Below, in pieces: positions 53,971-62,167 of a DNA stretch of 64,000 nt. Below the pieces are notes generated by a model. The model did no database searches. It was not told the origin of the DNA and saw only the letters and a list, made by a program, of their open reading frames with translations. Location: contig NZ_QDGA01000004.1 in NCBI RefSeq assembly GCF_003347665.1, forward strand, positions 1-64,000, read 5' to 3'. The position numbers and the translations under genes were made by a program. Source of the DNA: Microvirga calopogonii (GTDB lineage: Bacteria > Pseudomonadota > Alphaproteobacteria > Rhizobiales > Beijerinckiaceae). Position 1 is the stretch's first letter, and each line of letters opens with the position of its first letter.

Positions 53971-55104
53971 ATGGAATGGTCTGACAAAGCCGCAGGTCTG
54001 CATGTGCTCATGACGGCAGATGCGGTCGGCGGAGTCTGGCAATACGCGCTGGATCTCGCGAAAGGCCTGCGCTCGGAGGGCGTCAGGACGACCATGGCAG
54101 TGCTGGGGCCGTCTCCCTCGGCAGACCAGCAGGCCATGGCCGATGCCATTGGTGCAAGGCTTATCCTGACAGGTCTTCCTCTCGATTGGACGGCTGGCAA
54201 TGCGCGCGAGGTCGAGGAGACCGGGCTGGCAATCGCTCGCATCGCGGCACAGATCAGGCCGGACATCATTCATCTCAATTCTCCGGCACTTGCAGCCCAT
54301 ACCTCGTTCGACATCCCTGTCGTGGCGGTCTGTCATTCCTGCGTCGCGACGTGGTGGCAGGCCGTCAAGGGTGGACCTTTGCCGGAGGAGTTCGTGTGGC
54401 GTACGGAACTCGTGGCAGAAAGTTATGCTTCCGCGGACCGTTTGCTCGCGCCGACCCTGGCCTTCGCGCAGGCGACGGCTCAGGTCTATGGTCTCGTTCA
54501 GGCGCCGCATGTCGTCAGGAACGGCAGACGCTCCGTGATGGCGAGCAAATCGGCACCCGGTGAAGACTTCGTTTTCACGGCAGGCCGCCTCTGGGACGAG
54601 GGCAAGAATTTCGCCGCCATCGACCGGATCGCATCCCGGCTCACGGTGCCGGTCCTTGCGGCCGGTCCGCTCGACGGTCCGAACGGAACGCACGTTGACG
54701 TGTCTCATGCGAGGCCACTTGGCCGTTTGAGCGATTCAGAGGTTGCCCGGCACCTGAACAGGGAGCCGATCTTTCTCTCGATGGCCCGATATGAGCCTTT
54801 CGGCCTTGCGGTCCTTGAAGCCGCGCAACGGGGATGCGCGCTTGTTCTATCCGATATCCCGACATTCCGTGAATTGTGGGGGGGCGCCGCATCGTTCGTT
54901 GCGCCCGATGATGAGAGGGCGGCGGCTGCGGAGATCGACCGGCTTCTGCAGGACCGGGAATCCCGCGCCGCAATGGGGCGCGCCGCGCAAGAGCGGGCCG
55001 CTGCTTACACCGTCGATGCCATGAGCGCGGGCGTTCTGAGCGCCTACCATTCCGTCCTGCCTATGAAATCTCAGGGATCATCCCTCGAGGGAGCCGCTGC
55101 ATGA
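53971..55104 (+). CDS. GT4-type glycosyltransferase
   Basis: A 377-residue retaining GT-B enzyme. The acceptor side has TADAVGGVWQYALDLAKGL. The donor site has FTAGRLWDEGKNF and MARYEPFGLAVLEAAQRGCA, the E-x7-E pattern of family 4. ATG 53971 follows GAGG; earlier in-frame codons read through the spacer after the epimerase. It ends in an ATGA overlap with the next gene. It probably transfers the first sugar or one of the sugars in the pathway. Confidence 0.88.
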   Translation: MEWSDKAAGLHVLMTADAVGGVWQYALDLAKGLRSEGVRTTMAVLGPSPSADQQAMADAIGARLILTGLPLDWTAGNAREVEETGLAIARIAAQIRPDIIHLNSPALAAHTSFDIPVVAVCHSCVATWWQAVKGGPLPEEFVWRTELVAESYASADRLLAPTLAFAQATAQVYGLVQAPHVVRNGRRSVMASKSAPGEDFVFTAGRLWDEGKNFAAIDRIASRLTVPVLAAGPLDGPNGTHVDVSHARPLGRLSDSEVARHLNREPIFLSMARYEPFGLAVLEAAQRGCALVLSDIPTFRELWGGAASFVAPDDERAAAAEIDRLLQDRESRAAMGRAAQERAAAYTVDAMSAGVLSAYHSVLPMKSQGSSLEGAAA

Positions 55105-56213
55105 AGTTCATCTATTTCACGCATTCCCTCGCCTCCTGCTGGAATCACGGCAATGCGCATTTCCTGCGTGGAGTCCTGCGCGAGCTCGTTCACCGCGGCC
55201 ATGAGGTCATGGCGTATGAGCCACGCGGCGCCTGGAGCCTGGAAAATCTCCTGAGGGATCACGGAGAGGCCGGGCTGGACGCTTATCGTGGCCTTTACCC
55301 AGAACTGTCCTCAACGGTCTTCGATCCGGATATCGACCTTGGAGAGACCCTCTCCGATGCGGATGTGGTGATCGTCCACGAATGGAACGATCCCTGGCTC
55401 GTTGCCGCCATCGGCAAGGTGCGGCGACAGGGTGGGCGGTTCATGCTTCTTTTCCATGACACGCACCACAGGGCGGTGAGCGATCCCGATGCCATCCGCC
55501 AGTTCGATCTCGACGGTTATGACGGCGTCCTCGCCTTTGGTGAGACGCTCGCGGAGGTCTATCGCCGCTGGGGCTGGGGCACGCGAGTTCACGTCTGGCA
55601 CGAAGCTGCCGATACGCGGCTTTTCCATCCTCCGATTCAAGAAACGGATCGGGAGGGACTCGTTTGGATCGGCAATTGGGGGGACGACGAAAGAAGCGCA
55701 GAACTGGAAAGCTTTCTCCTTCGCCCCGCGCAGACGGTCGGCCTTCCTCTCGACATCTATGGTGTCCGTTACCCGGAAACAGCCCTTGATATGCTTGCCC
55801 GCTATCGCGTGACCTATCGCGGCTGGTTGCCGAATGCCCGCGCGCCCGAGGTGTTCGCGAAGCATCTTGCGACCGTGCACGTGCCGAGGCGGTTTTATGT
55901 CGATATGCTCCCCGGCATTCCCACGATCCGGGTCTTCGAGGCTCTCGCCTGCGGCATCCCGCTGATCTCCGCGCCCTGGAACGACTCGGAGGGGCTTTTC
56001 AATCCGGGGATGGATTATTTGGTCGCTCAGGACGAGGCGCAGATGGAGCGCCATATGACGGTCATCCTCAACGATGCCGATCTGCGCCGCTCCTTGGTGA
56101 AGAACGGTCTTGAGGCAATTCGCACCCGCCACTCCTGCTTCCATCGGGCCGATCAGCTCCTCGCCATTCTTGAAAGTCACGGCGCTTCAGTGCCGATGGA
56201 GATGTCTGCATGA
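55101..56213 (+). CDS. CgeB-like glycosyltransferase (second)
   Basis: A 370-residue GT-B enzyme: MKFIYFTHSLASCWNHGNAH at the N-terminus, FMLLFHDTHHRAV in the middle, and TIRVFEALACGIPLISAPWN at the donor site. It belongs with the three other CgeB-like proteins of the cluster but is the most divergent of the four (GNAH in place of GHAT). It is coupled to its neighbours by ATGA overlaps at both ends, so production of these enzymes is likely kept in proportion. Confidence 0.85.
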   Translation: MKFIYFTHSLASCWNHGNAHFLRGVLRELVHRGHEVMAYEPRGAWSLENLLRDHGEAGLDAYRGLYPELSSTVFDPDIDLGETLSDADVVIVHEWNDPWLVAAIGKVRRQGGRFMLLFHDTHHRAVSDPDAIRQFDLDGYDGVLAFGETLAEVYRRWGWGTRVHVWHEAADTRLFHPPIQETDREGLVWIGNWGDDERSAELESFLLRPAQTVGLPLDIYGVRYPETALDMLARYRVTYRGWLPNARAPEVFAKHLATVHVPRRFYVDMLPGIPTIRVFEALACGIPLISAPWNDSEGLFNPGMDYLVAQDEAQMERHMTVILNDADLRRSLVKNGLEAIRTRHSCFHRADQLLAILESHGASVPMEMSA

Positions 56214-57304
56214 AGATCGCCTTCTATGGTTCCAGCCTTCTGTCTTCGTACTGGAATGGGGCCGCCACCTATTATCGCGGCCTGCTGAGCGATCTGGCGC
56301 GCCGCGGGTACAGCATCACCTTCTATGAGCCGGATGCTTTCGATCGTCAGAAACACCGGGATATCGATCCGCCGGATTGGGCCGAGGTGAAGGTCTATCC
56401 GGCGACGGAAGAGGCCATGCGCGGCGTCGTGGCCGAGGCAGCGAAGGCCGACATCGTGGTGAAAGCTTCCGGTGTCGGTGTGTTCGACAACGAACTGCTG
56501 GAAGGAATCATGGCGGCCTCGCGTAGCGATGCCGTTCGGATTTTCTGGGACGTGGACGCACCTGCCACCCTGGCCGAGTTGCGCGAGAGTCCCGACCATC
56601 CGCTTCATCGCACCATGCAGGCACTCGATCTCGTGCTTACCTATGGCGGCGGCCCTCCGGTGATCGAAGCCTATGAGGGTTTTGGCGCGCGTCGCTGCGT
56701 CCCGATCTACAATGCCTGCGATCCGACGACCCACCATCCTGTTCCGGCCGATGGACGCTTCAGGGCCGATCTGTCCTTCCTCGGCAATCGCCTGCCTGAC
56801 CGCGAGGCGCGAGTGGAGCAGTTCTTTCTGGAGCCGGCCGGGCGTTTGCCGAACCGCAGTTTCCTGATCGGCGGCAACGGTTGGGAGACGAAAGGCATGC
56901 CGTCGAACGTGCGGCATATCGGCCATGTCTACACGCGCGACCATAATGCCTTCAACACGAGCCCGCTGGCCGTTCTCAACATCGCGCGCGATTCCATGGC
57001 AAGCACCGGGTACTCGCCCGCGACCCGCGTTTTCGAGGCTGCAGGAGCAGGCGCGTGTCTCATTACCGATGCCTGGATCGGCCTCGAGCTGTTCCTGAAG
57101 GAGGATGAGGAGGTTTTGGTGGCACGCGACGGCAAGGATGTCGCCGACCATGTCGAGGCGCTGACTCCCGGACGTGCCCGCGCCATCGGCGATGCCGCAC
57201 GTGCACGGATCATGGCCGAGCACACCTATACAAGGCGCGGCGCAGAGGTGGATGTCATCCTGCGGGAGGAAGCTTCTCAGAAACGTGAGAGGAGCGTGGC
57301 GTGA
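56210..57304 (+). CDS. CgeB-like glycosyltransferase (third)
   Basis: A 364-residue GT-B enzyme: MKIAFYGSSLLSSYWNGAAT, then RIFWDVDAPATLAELRESPD, DLSFLGNRLPDREAR and the donor loop TRVFEAAGAGACLITDAWIG. Its middle part aligns with the leftward-operon enzyme and with the gene at 57301, showing the same domain order. It starts with ATGA overlap and ends with GTGA overlap, so four genes in a row are translationally coupled. Confidence 0.86.
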   Translation: MKIAFYGSSLLSSYWNGAATYYRGLLSDLARRGYSITFYEPDAFDRQKHRDIDPPDWAEVKVYPATEEAMRGVVAEAAKADIVVKASGVGVFDNELLEGIMAASRSDAVRIFWDVDAPATLAELRESPDHPLHRTMQALDLVLTYGGGPPVIEAYEGFGARRCVPIYNACDPTTHHPVPADGRFRADLSFLGNRLPDREARVEQFFLEPAGRLPNRSFLIGGNGWETKGMPSNVRHIGHVYTRDHNAFNTSPLAVLNIARDSMASTGYSPATRVFEAAGAGACLITDAWIGLELFLKEDEEVLVARDGKDVADHVEALTPGRARAIGDAARARIMAEHTYTRRGAEVDVILREEASQKRERSVA

Positions 57305-58410
57305 CCAAGCTCCGTGTCGTTGTCCTGGGATTGAGTCTGTCCTCTTCGTGGGGAAACGGTCACGCGACGACCTTTCGCGCCTTGCTGAGGGCCTTTGCGG
57401 ACCGTGGGCATGACGTCACATTCCTCGAGCGCGACGTGCCCTGGTACGCCGCTCATCGCGATCTCAAGCATCCCGGCTACTGCCGCCTGGAATTCTATTC
57501 CGATCTGGAGGATCTGGACCGGTTTAGAGACACGATCAGGAACGCCGATGCCGTGATCGTCGGCTCCTACGTGCCCGAGGGGGTCGAGGTCGGTCGCTAC
57601 GTTCAGCGGGTGGCAAATGGCGTCGTGGCATTCTACGACATCGATACACCGGTCACGCTCGCAAAACTCGAGCGGGGTGATTACGAATATCTGTCTCCGG
57701 GTCTCATTCCTGATTACGACGTCTACTTTTCTTTCACCGGCGGCCCGACACTCGAAGTGATCATGGGGCGGTATGGATCGCCGGCCGCGAGAGCTCTGTA
57801 TTGCTCCGTCGACCCGGAGGCCTATCCGGTTCTTGACCGGGAGAAGCGCTGGGATCTCAGTTATCTTGGCACCTACAGTGCTGACAGGCAGCCGACGCTG
57901 GAGCGCCTTCTGATCGAACCCGCTCGCCGAGCGCCTCATCTGCGTTTCGCGGTAGCCGGACCGCAGTATCCGGAGGGGATAGAGTGGCCGGAGAATGTCG
58001 AGCGTATCGATCATGTTCCTCCGGACGATCATCCGGCCTTCTACGCCCAGAGTCGATATACGCTCAATGTCACCCGCGCCGACATGGTCCGGGCCGGATA
58101 CAGTCCGAGCGTTCGCCTGTTCGAGGCAGCCGCGTGCGGGACGCCGATCATTTCCGACATTTGGGACGGTATCGAGACGCTTCTTGAGCCGGGACACGAG
58201 ATCATTCTGGCCTCTCGGGCCGAAGAGGTCCTCGATGCGCTCGCGACCCGGCCCGAAGATCAGAGAAGAGCTCTGGGCGATCGAGCACGGCGCCGCATTC
58301 TCTCGGAGCACACCGCAGCACATCGGGCCGCATCAATGGAGCAGGATCTCCATGAGGCCGTTCGGCATCGGCGCCAGGAACAGCCGTTCGTTTTGGCGGT
58401 TGAGTCCTAG
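57301..58410 (+). CDS. CgeB-like glycosyltransferase (fourth)
   Basis: A 369-residue GT-B enzyme with a GTG start that overlaps the previous stop (GTGA). VVVLGLSLSSSWGNGHATTF, FYDIDTPVTLAKLERG, DLSYLGTYSADRQPTL and RLFEAAACGTPIISDIWDGI run closely parallel to the leftward enzyme at 48484-49593. That is the best evidence for a duplication inside the cluster. The two could add the same sugar to different acceptors or act on alternating positions. Near its 3' end lies a GGAAC-N16-GGTT motif that may drive the next gene. Confidence 0.86.
   Translation: MTKLRVVVLGLSLSSSWGNGHATTFRALLRAFADRGHDVTFLERDVPWYAAHRDLKHPGYCRLEFYSDLEDLDRFRDTIRNADAVIVGSYVPEGVEVGRYVQRVANGVVAFYDIDTPVTLAKLERGDYEYLSPGLIPDYDVYFSFTGGPTLEVIMGRYGSPAARALYCSVDPEAYPVLDREKRWDLSYLGTYSADRQPTLERLLIEPARRAPHLRFAVAGPQYPEGIEWPENVERIDHVPPDDHPAFYAQSRYTLNVTRADMVRAGYSPSVRLFEAAACGTPIISDIWDGIETLLEPGHEIILASRAEEVLDALATRPEDQRRALGDRARRRILSEHTAAHRAASMEQDLHEAVRHRRQEQPFVLAVES
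58377..58401 (+). promoter_or_regulatory. Possible sigma-EcfG promoter inside the end of the glycosyltransferase gene
   Basis: GGAAC (58377-58381), 16 bases, GGTT (58398-58401), about 110 bases before the UXS-like gene. It overlaps coding sequence and one -10 base deviates, so chance is a real possibility. Confidence 0.35.
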
Positions 58411-58519
58411 CTTCATGAATTCATTCTAATAAGGCATTGGGAAAATGCCGCGTGTGGTTTTGGGGTAAGGCAAGTTTGTACCTTTGGATCCGTCAGGATC
58501 TGAAAAGGAGAGCGTTCTC

Positions 58520-59545
58520 ATGAAGAATGGCAAAAGTAGGCATGTTCTCGTAGCAGGTGGTGCCGGATTTCTCGGGTCCCATCTCTGCGATGCTCTTCTC
58601 AGTGAAGGCGCTCACGTGATCGCCCTTGACAACTTTCAAACGGGACGAAAACAGAATCTTCGGCACCTCGAGCGTGAACCGCGCTTCGATATCATTGACA
58701 GCGACATCATCAAGCCATTGCCGGCCCGGCTGCGCTCCAAGCGCCTGAAGATCGACGAGGTTTTCAATCTTGCCTGTGCGGCGTCTCCTCCGCATTACCA
58801 AGCGGACCCAGAACATACCATGCTGACGAGCGTCGTCGGAACGCACAATCTTCTCACCTTCGCTGAATCGGTCCATGCACGTTTCTTTCTCGCCTCGACA
58901 AGCGAGATCTACGGCGATCCCGAGGTCCATCCGCAGACGGAAAGCTATTGGGGAAATGTCAACCCGACCGGTCCAAGGGCCTGCTATGATGAGGGAAAGC
59001 GGGCTGCGGAAACGCTTACATTCGACTTTGATCGTGCAGGGCGAGCCGATGTACGCGTGGCACGGATCTTCAATACCTATGGCCCGCGCATGCGGGCCGA
59101 TGATGGCCGCGTCGTCTCGAATGTCATTTGCCAGGCTCTCGCGGGCGAGGAAATCACGGTTTACGGCGATGGAAGTCAGACGCGCTCGTTCTGCTACGTG
59201 TCCGATCTCGTCGAAGGATTCCTACGCCTCATGGCCTATGATGGACCGTTCCCAGGAGCGGTGAATCTCGGAAATCCGGTGGAGCTGACAGTCGGCGACT
59301 TGGCTGAAAAGGTCCTGGCAATGACGGGATCGTCCTCCCGAGTTGTCAAACGGCCGCTCCCTGTGGACGATCCGCGTCGCCGGCGCCCTGACATCACCCT
59401 TGCGAAGAAACTTCTCGGCTGGTCGCCGCGGACATCTCTCGATGCAGGTCTGAAGTCGACGATCGCGTGGTTCTCGGAAGATCATGCCGATGATGGTCGG
59501 GCTCACAAGATGCCCAATATGGGTGATGCGATCTCGGCCGGATAA
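58520..59545 (+). CDS. UDP-glucuronate decarboxylase-like NDP-sugar enzyme
   Basis: A 341-residue extended SDR of the UXS group. [15 protein letters not shown] opens it, [20 protein letters not shown] and [20 protein letters not shown] are characteristic of UDP-xylose synthases, and Y156/K160 ([10 protein letters not shown]) is the catalytic pair. The known reaction turns UDP-glucuronate into UDP-xylose. AGGAGA stands before ATG 58520. A 109-base gap separates it from the glycosyltransferase operon, so it may have its own promoter. UDP-xylose would be a suitable donor for the cluster, and the clan-A hydrolase also suits a xyloside. Confidence 0.88.
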   Translation: MKNGKSRHVLVAGGAGFLGSHLCDALLSEGAHVIALDNFQTGRKQNLRHLEREPRFDIIDSDIIKPLPARLRSKRLKIDEVFNLACAASPPHYQADPEHTMLTSVVGTHNLLTFAESVHARFFLASTSEIYGDPEVHPQTESYWGNVNPTGPRACYDEGKRAAETLTFDFDRAGRADVRVARIFNTYGPRMRADDGRVVSNVICQALAGEEITVYGDGSQTRSFCYVSDLVEGFLRLMAYDGPFPGAVNLGNPVELTVGDLAEKVLAMTGSSSRVVKRPLPVDDPRRRRPDITLAKKLLGWSPRTSLDAGLKSTIAWFSEDHADDGRAHKMPNMGDAISAG

Positions 59546-59576
59546 GTCTGAGGCTTACACTCTCCCTGGCGAACTG

Positions 59577-59608
59577 AAATGCGCCGGCACTCGCCGGCGC
59601 ATTTTTCT
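59577..59608 (+). terminator. Strong rho-independent terminator of the carbohydrate cluster
   Basis: AAATGCGCCGGC (59577-59588) pairs with GCCGGCGCATTT (59593-59604), loop ACTC, followed by TTCTTT. It ends the rightward run 31 bases past the UXS-like stop. Confidence 0.9.
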
Positions 59609-59631
59609 TTGCTTGTCGGGGCAAGCGCGCA

Positions 59632-59660
59632 AAGAAAAAGGCGCTCGTTGGGAGCGCCTT
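59632..59660 (-). terminator. Terminator of the second YihY gene
   Basis: AAGGCGCTC (59638-59646) pairs with GAGCGCCTT (59652-59660). On the minus strand the stem is followed by TTTCTTTG, so it serves the leftward YihY gene. Confidence 0.8.
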
Positions 59661-59683
59661 TCCTGTGTTCGAGAACGGAGCAT

Positions 59684-60880
59684 TCAGCTCTTGGCAACGC
59701 CTATCGTATCGGCCATCTCAGCACCACGAGTCCCCATGGGTTGATCGGTGCCTTCGGTCGTGTCCTTGGCCGTCTGATGCTCCATCTCGGCGTTGATCTC
59801 GGCACCGAGCAGAACCACGGTCGTCGACAGCCAAATCCACGTCATGAAGCCGATCACCGCGCCAAGAGAGCCATAAGTTTCGTTGTAGCTGCCGAAATTC
59901 GCCACGTACCATGAGAAGAGCATGGAGACGGCAAGCCACAGGACGGCGGCGATAAGTCCGCCAGGCGTCACCCAGCGCCATTCCGCCTTGTCGCGGCTGG
60001 GGCCGAAGCGATAGATCAGTGACAATCCGAATGTGACCCCGATCAGCAGGATCGGCCATCGCGCAAGCGACACAAGCCACTCCGTCCTCGAACCCAAGCC
60101 GATGTAGTTCAGAACGATTGGGAGAACGATGATTGCCGCGAGAGCGAAGAGAATGAAAACGATGGCACCCAGGGTGAAGGAGAGAGACAGCACGTTCAGT
60201 TGAACGAAGCTTCTCTTCTCGTCCTCGCCATAGACGATGTTGAGGGCGTCGAAGAGCGCCTTCATTCCGGCATTGGCGCTCCAGAGAGATAAGACCAAGC
60301 CGAATATGAACCCGAAGCCGAGCGTCCCACCTCCCTGCGAGGCGATGCGCGTCACCTGTTCGCGAATGATATCGAGTGCGCCGCTAGGCAGGACTCCGGA
60401 CAAAGTGTTCAGATGATCCTGGATCGTGGCCGGATCCGCAAAGAGGCCGTAGATTGAGACCAGGGCGGCAATGGCCGGGAAAACGGCTAGCAGGGCGTAA
60501 TAGGTCACCCCTGCGGCGACAGACAGAACGCGATCCTTGTTGAACTCTTCATAGGTGCGCCACAAAATATCCTTCCATCCCTGTGCCGGGATCTCGGTCG
60601 GCGTGTCGGCGCTGCGGCCGCGGCCTTTTTCGGCGGCCGCCTGGGGTGGAGCATGCTGCTTCTCGCCGACATCCGAACCGGTATTCCGCCTTTGTGCCGT
60701 GGCCCGCGCCGGAGCCGAGGAGGAGCGTCCAGTTCGGGGTGAGGAGGGAGCGGAGCGCTCCCCGCTCACGACAAGGCGCACCAGGGCCCATCCGAGAACC
60801 ACAGCCCACATGGTCGTGACAGTCGAAGAGGAGGAGGATTGCCGCGTTCCAGGTTGCTGGATAGCCGGATTGTCTGCCAT
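59684..60880 (-). CDS. YihY/BrkB-family inner membrane protein (second copy)
   Basis: A 398-residue protein. Residues 1-105 form an N-terminal extension: one hydrophobic segment (TMWAVVLGWALVRLVV) and a Ser/Ala/Arg-rich, probably disordered linker. The YihY domain follows: TYEEFNKDRVLSVAAGVTYY, SLWSANAGMKALFDALNIVY, and the last helices YGSLGAVIGFMTWIWLSTTV. It is longer than the first copy because of the extension. ATG 60880 is chosen by the start MADNPAIQQPG; an in-frame ATG lies six codons upstream. A GGAAC-N17-GGTT promoter is about 55 bases upstream. Confidence 0.9.
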   Translation of the reverse strand: MADNPAIQQPGTRQSSSSSTVTTMWAVVLGWALVRLVVSGERSAPSSPRTGRSSSAPARATAQRRNTGSDVGEKQHAPPQAAAEKGRGRSADTPTEIPAQGWKDILWRTYEEFNKDRVLSVAAGVTYYALLAVFPAIAALVSIYGLFADPATIQDHLNTLSGVLPSGALDIIREQVTRIASQGGGTLGFGFIFGLVLSLWSANAGMKALFDALNIVYGEDEKRSFVQLNVLSLSFTLGAIVFILFALAAIIVLPIVLNYIGLGSRTEWLVSLARWPILLIGVTFGLSLIYRFGPSRDKAEWRWVTPGGLIAAVLWLAVSMLFSWYVANFGSYNETYGSLGAVIGFMTWIWLSTTVVLLGAEINAEMEHQTAKDTTEGTDQPMGTRGAEMADTIGVAKS

Positions 60881-60935
60881 AGTCGGACACAGCCTCATTG
60901 ATCGGTTGCCGGCCTGACGGCCTGGTTCAACCGTA

Positions 60936-60961
60936 AACCTCCCGAATAACGCAGCGGTTCC
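60936..60961 (-). promoter_or_regulatory. Candidate sigma-EcfG promoter of the second YihY gene
   Basis: On the minus strand GGAAC (60961-60957), 17-base spacer, GGTT (60939-60936). The leader would be about 50 bases, close to that of the first YihY gene. Confidence 0.55.
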
Positions 60962-61129
60962 ACGCACTTATCCGGCCCGGGAGCCCGAGGGGTTTTCATG
61001 CCGCTGTGTAATCTCATCGGCTGGGGCGCTTGAGAGGACTGTGCACGCCTGCAATTTGGGTGGTGCCTTTAACCCGGATGCAAGATTCTATGGACCAGTG
61101 TCTCTCCCAATCCACGAGGAGGGTCTGAG

Positions 61130-61339
61130 ATGGACGATTGGTCAGGACGCAAGTGGGAGCCGGTGACCGAGGAGCGCCTGCTCCGGGCGATCGATGTGCT
61201 TGTCGAGATTGCCAAGGAGCACGGGCCGGCCTTCGATCCCGTTCTTGAGACGGTTCGGCAAGAGCTGCACCAGTTTCGCAGCCGGAACATGCCTGCGGTC
61301 AAGCCGGTCGATGAAAACCCGCTTCGCAAAGCAAGCTGA
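61130..61339 (+). CDS. Small hypothetical protein (69 aa)
   Basis: A 69-residue soluble protein: MDDWSGRKWEPVTEERLLRA, IDVLVEIAKEHG and TVRQELHQFRSRN. It is mostly helical and charged. GAGGAGGG about eight bases upstream of ATG supports translation. I recognise no family. It is convergent with the small protein gene at 61427-61663, with a terminator hairpin between. Confidence 0.65.
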   Translation: MDDWSGRKWEPVTEERLLRAIDVLVEIAKEHGPAFDPVLETVRQELHQFRSRNMPAVKPVDENPLRKAS

Positions 61340-61361
61340 GCAAGCCATCCTTAGGCTGCGT

Positions 61362-61403
61362 GAAAAAAGGCATCGCCTGTGATGAGTTCACTAGGCGATG
61401 CCT
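61362..61403 (-). terminator. Terminator between convergent small genes
   Basis: AGGCATCGCCT (61368-61378) pairs perfectly with AGGCGATGCCT (61393-61403) around a 14-base loop. On the minus strand the stem is followed by T residues, so it chiefly ends the gene at 61427-61663. Confidence 0.75.
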
Positions 61404-61426
61404 GCATCTTGATCTCCGCTTCTGGT

Positions 61427-61663
61427 TCAGGCGAATTGGAGCTGCTCTTCCCGAACAAGGCGCTCCGGGCCCATCTGATCGCCCTTGATATGGTATTGGA
61501 AGCCGTTCCTGTCGGCGGGAAGAAGGCGCGTGATTTCCCATACGTCCTGTGAACGGGTGACATCGATGGCAGTCACGAGGTTGAGAAACGCCTCAACGGT
61601 ATTCGTGCTCGCAAGCTTGACCAGTCGCACCTGATCCCCAACCTTGAACTTGTGCGACGCCAT
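61427..61663 (-). CDS. Small SH3-like hypothetical protein (78 aa)
   Basis: A 78-residue protein: MASHKFKVGDQVRLVKLAST, VWEITRLLPADRNGFQYHIK, GPERLVREEQLQF. The strand pattern KVGDQVRLV...VWEITRLLP...QYHIKG resembles a small beta-barrel (SH3/KOW-like) fold. Similar proteins are common in Rhizobiales without known function. GGGGAGAG is a strong ribosome site before ATG 61663. It shares a bidirectional sigma-EcfG-like promoter with the response regulator, so stress induction is likely. Confidence 0.78.
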   Translation of the reverse strand: MASHKFKVGDQVRLVKLASTNTVEAFLNLVTAIDVTRSQDVWEITRLLPADRNGFQYHIKGDQMGPERLVREEQLQFA

Positions 61664-61700
61664 AGCCTGTCTCTCCCCTTTAAAAGACACCTGAGCAGTA

Positions 61701-61727
61701 GGAACTAACATAAGTTAGTTTCGTTCC
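61701..61727. promoter_or_regulatory. Bidirectional palindromic sigma-EcfG promoter
   Basis: Plus strand: GGAAC (61701-61705), 16 bases, CGTT (61722-61725), a perfect consensus. Minus strand: GGAAC (61727-61723), 16 bases, AGTT (61706-61703). The two promoters occupy the same 27 bases because the spacer itself is nearly palindromic (AACTAACAT / AAGTTAGTT). Confidence 0.7.
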
Positions 61728-61734
61728 ATCGCTC

Positions 61735-62121
61735 ATGATGAACAATTATTCAGACGATACGCCGGTGGTTCTCCTCGTCGAGGATGAGCTTCTCGTGCGG
61801 ATGGCGGCGGCAGAAGATCTGCAGGATGCCGGCTTCCACGTGCTGGAGGCTGCCAATGCGGATGTAGCCTTGGCCGTATTGGAAGCCTGTTCCCGTGACG
61901 TGCAGGTGCTCTTCACGGATATCGATATGCCAGGATCCATGAACGGATTGGATCTGGCCGAGAGCGTCCAGCAGCGCTGGCCGCATATCTCGCTCCTGAT
62001 TTCGTCCGCCTACCACAAGCCGCTGCCTGAACAGATCCCGGATGACGGACGCTTCGTACCGAAACCCTATTCAAGCGAGGATGTGGTGAGGTGTATCCGT
62101 GAACTCGTGACGAGCCATTGA
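61735..62121 (+). CDS. Single-domain response regulator
   Basis: A 128-residue CheY-like receiver with no output domain. The acidic pair is E16/D17 (VEDE), the phospho-acceptor is D62 (LFTDIDMPG), the switch Ser lies at about 90-91 (LLISSAYHK) and the invariant Lys is K110 (FVPKPYS). It would be phosphorylated by an unlinked kinase and bind a partner protein. The promoter -10 ends only ten bases before ATG 61735 (a second ATG follows directly), so the mRNA may be nearly leaderless; no ribosome site is visible. Rhizobial stress pathways use several such single-domain regulators. Confidence 0.88.
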   Translation: MMNNYSDDTPVVLLVEDELLVRMAAAEDLQDAGFHVLEAANADVALAVLEACSRDVQVLFTDIDMPGSMNGLDLAESVQQRWPHISLLISSAYHKPLPEQIPDDGRFVPKPYSSEDVVRCIRELVTSH

Positions 62122-62167
62122 CGGTCGGCAGGCTCCGCGCACCCTGCTCGAACGGGTACCGCCAGGT

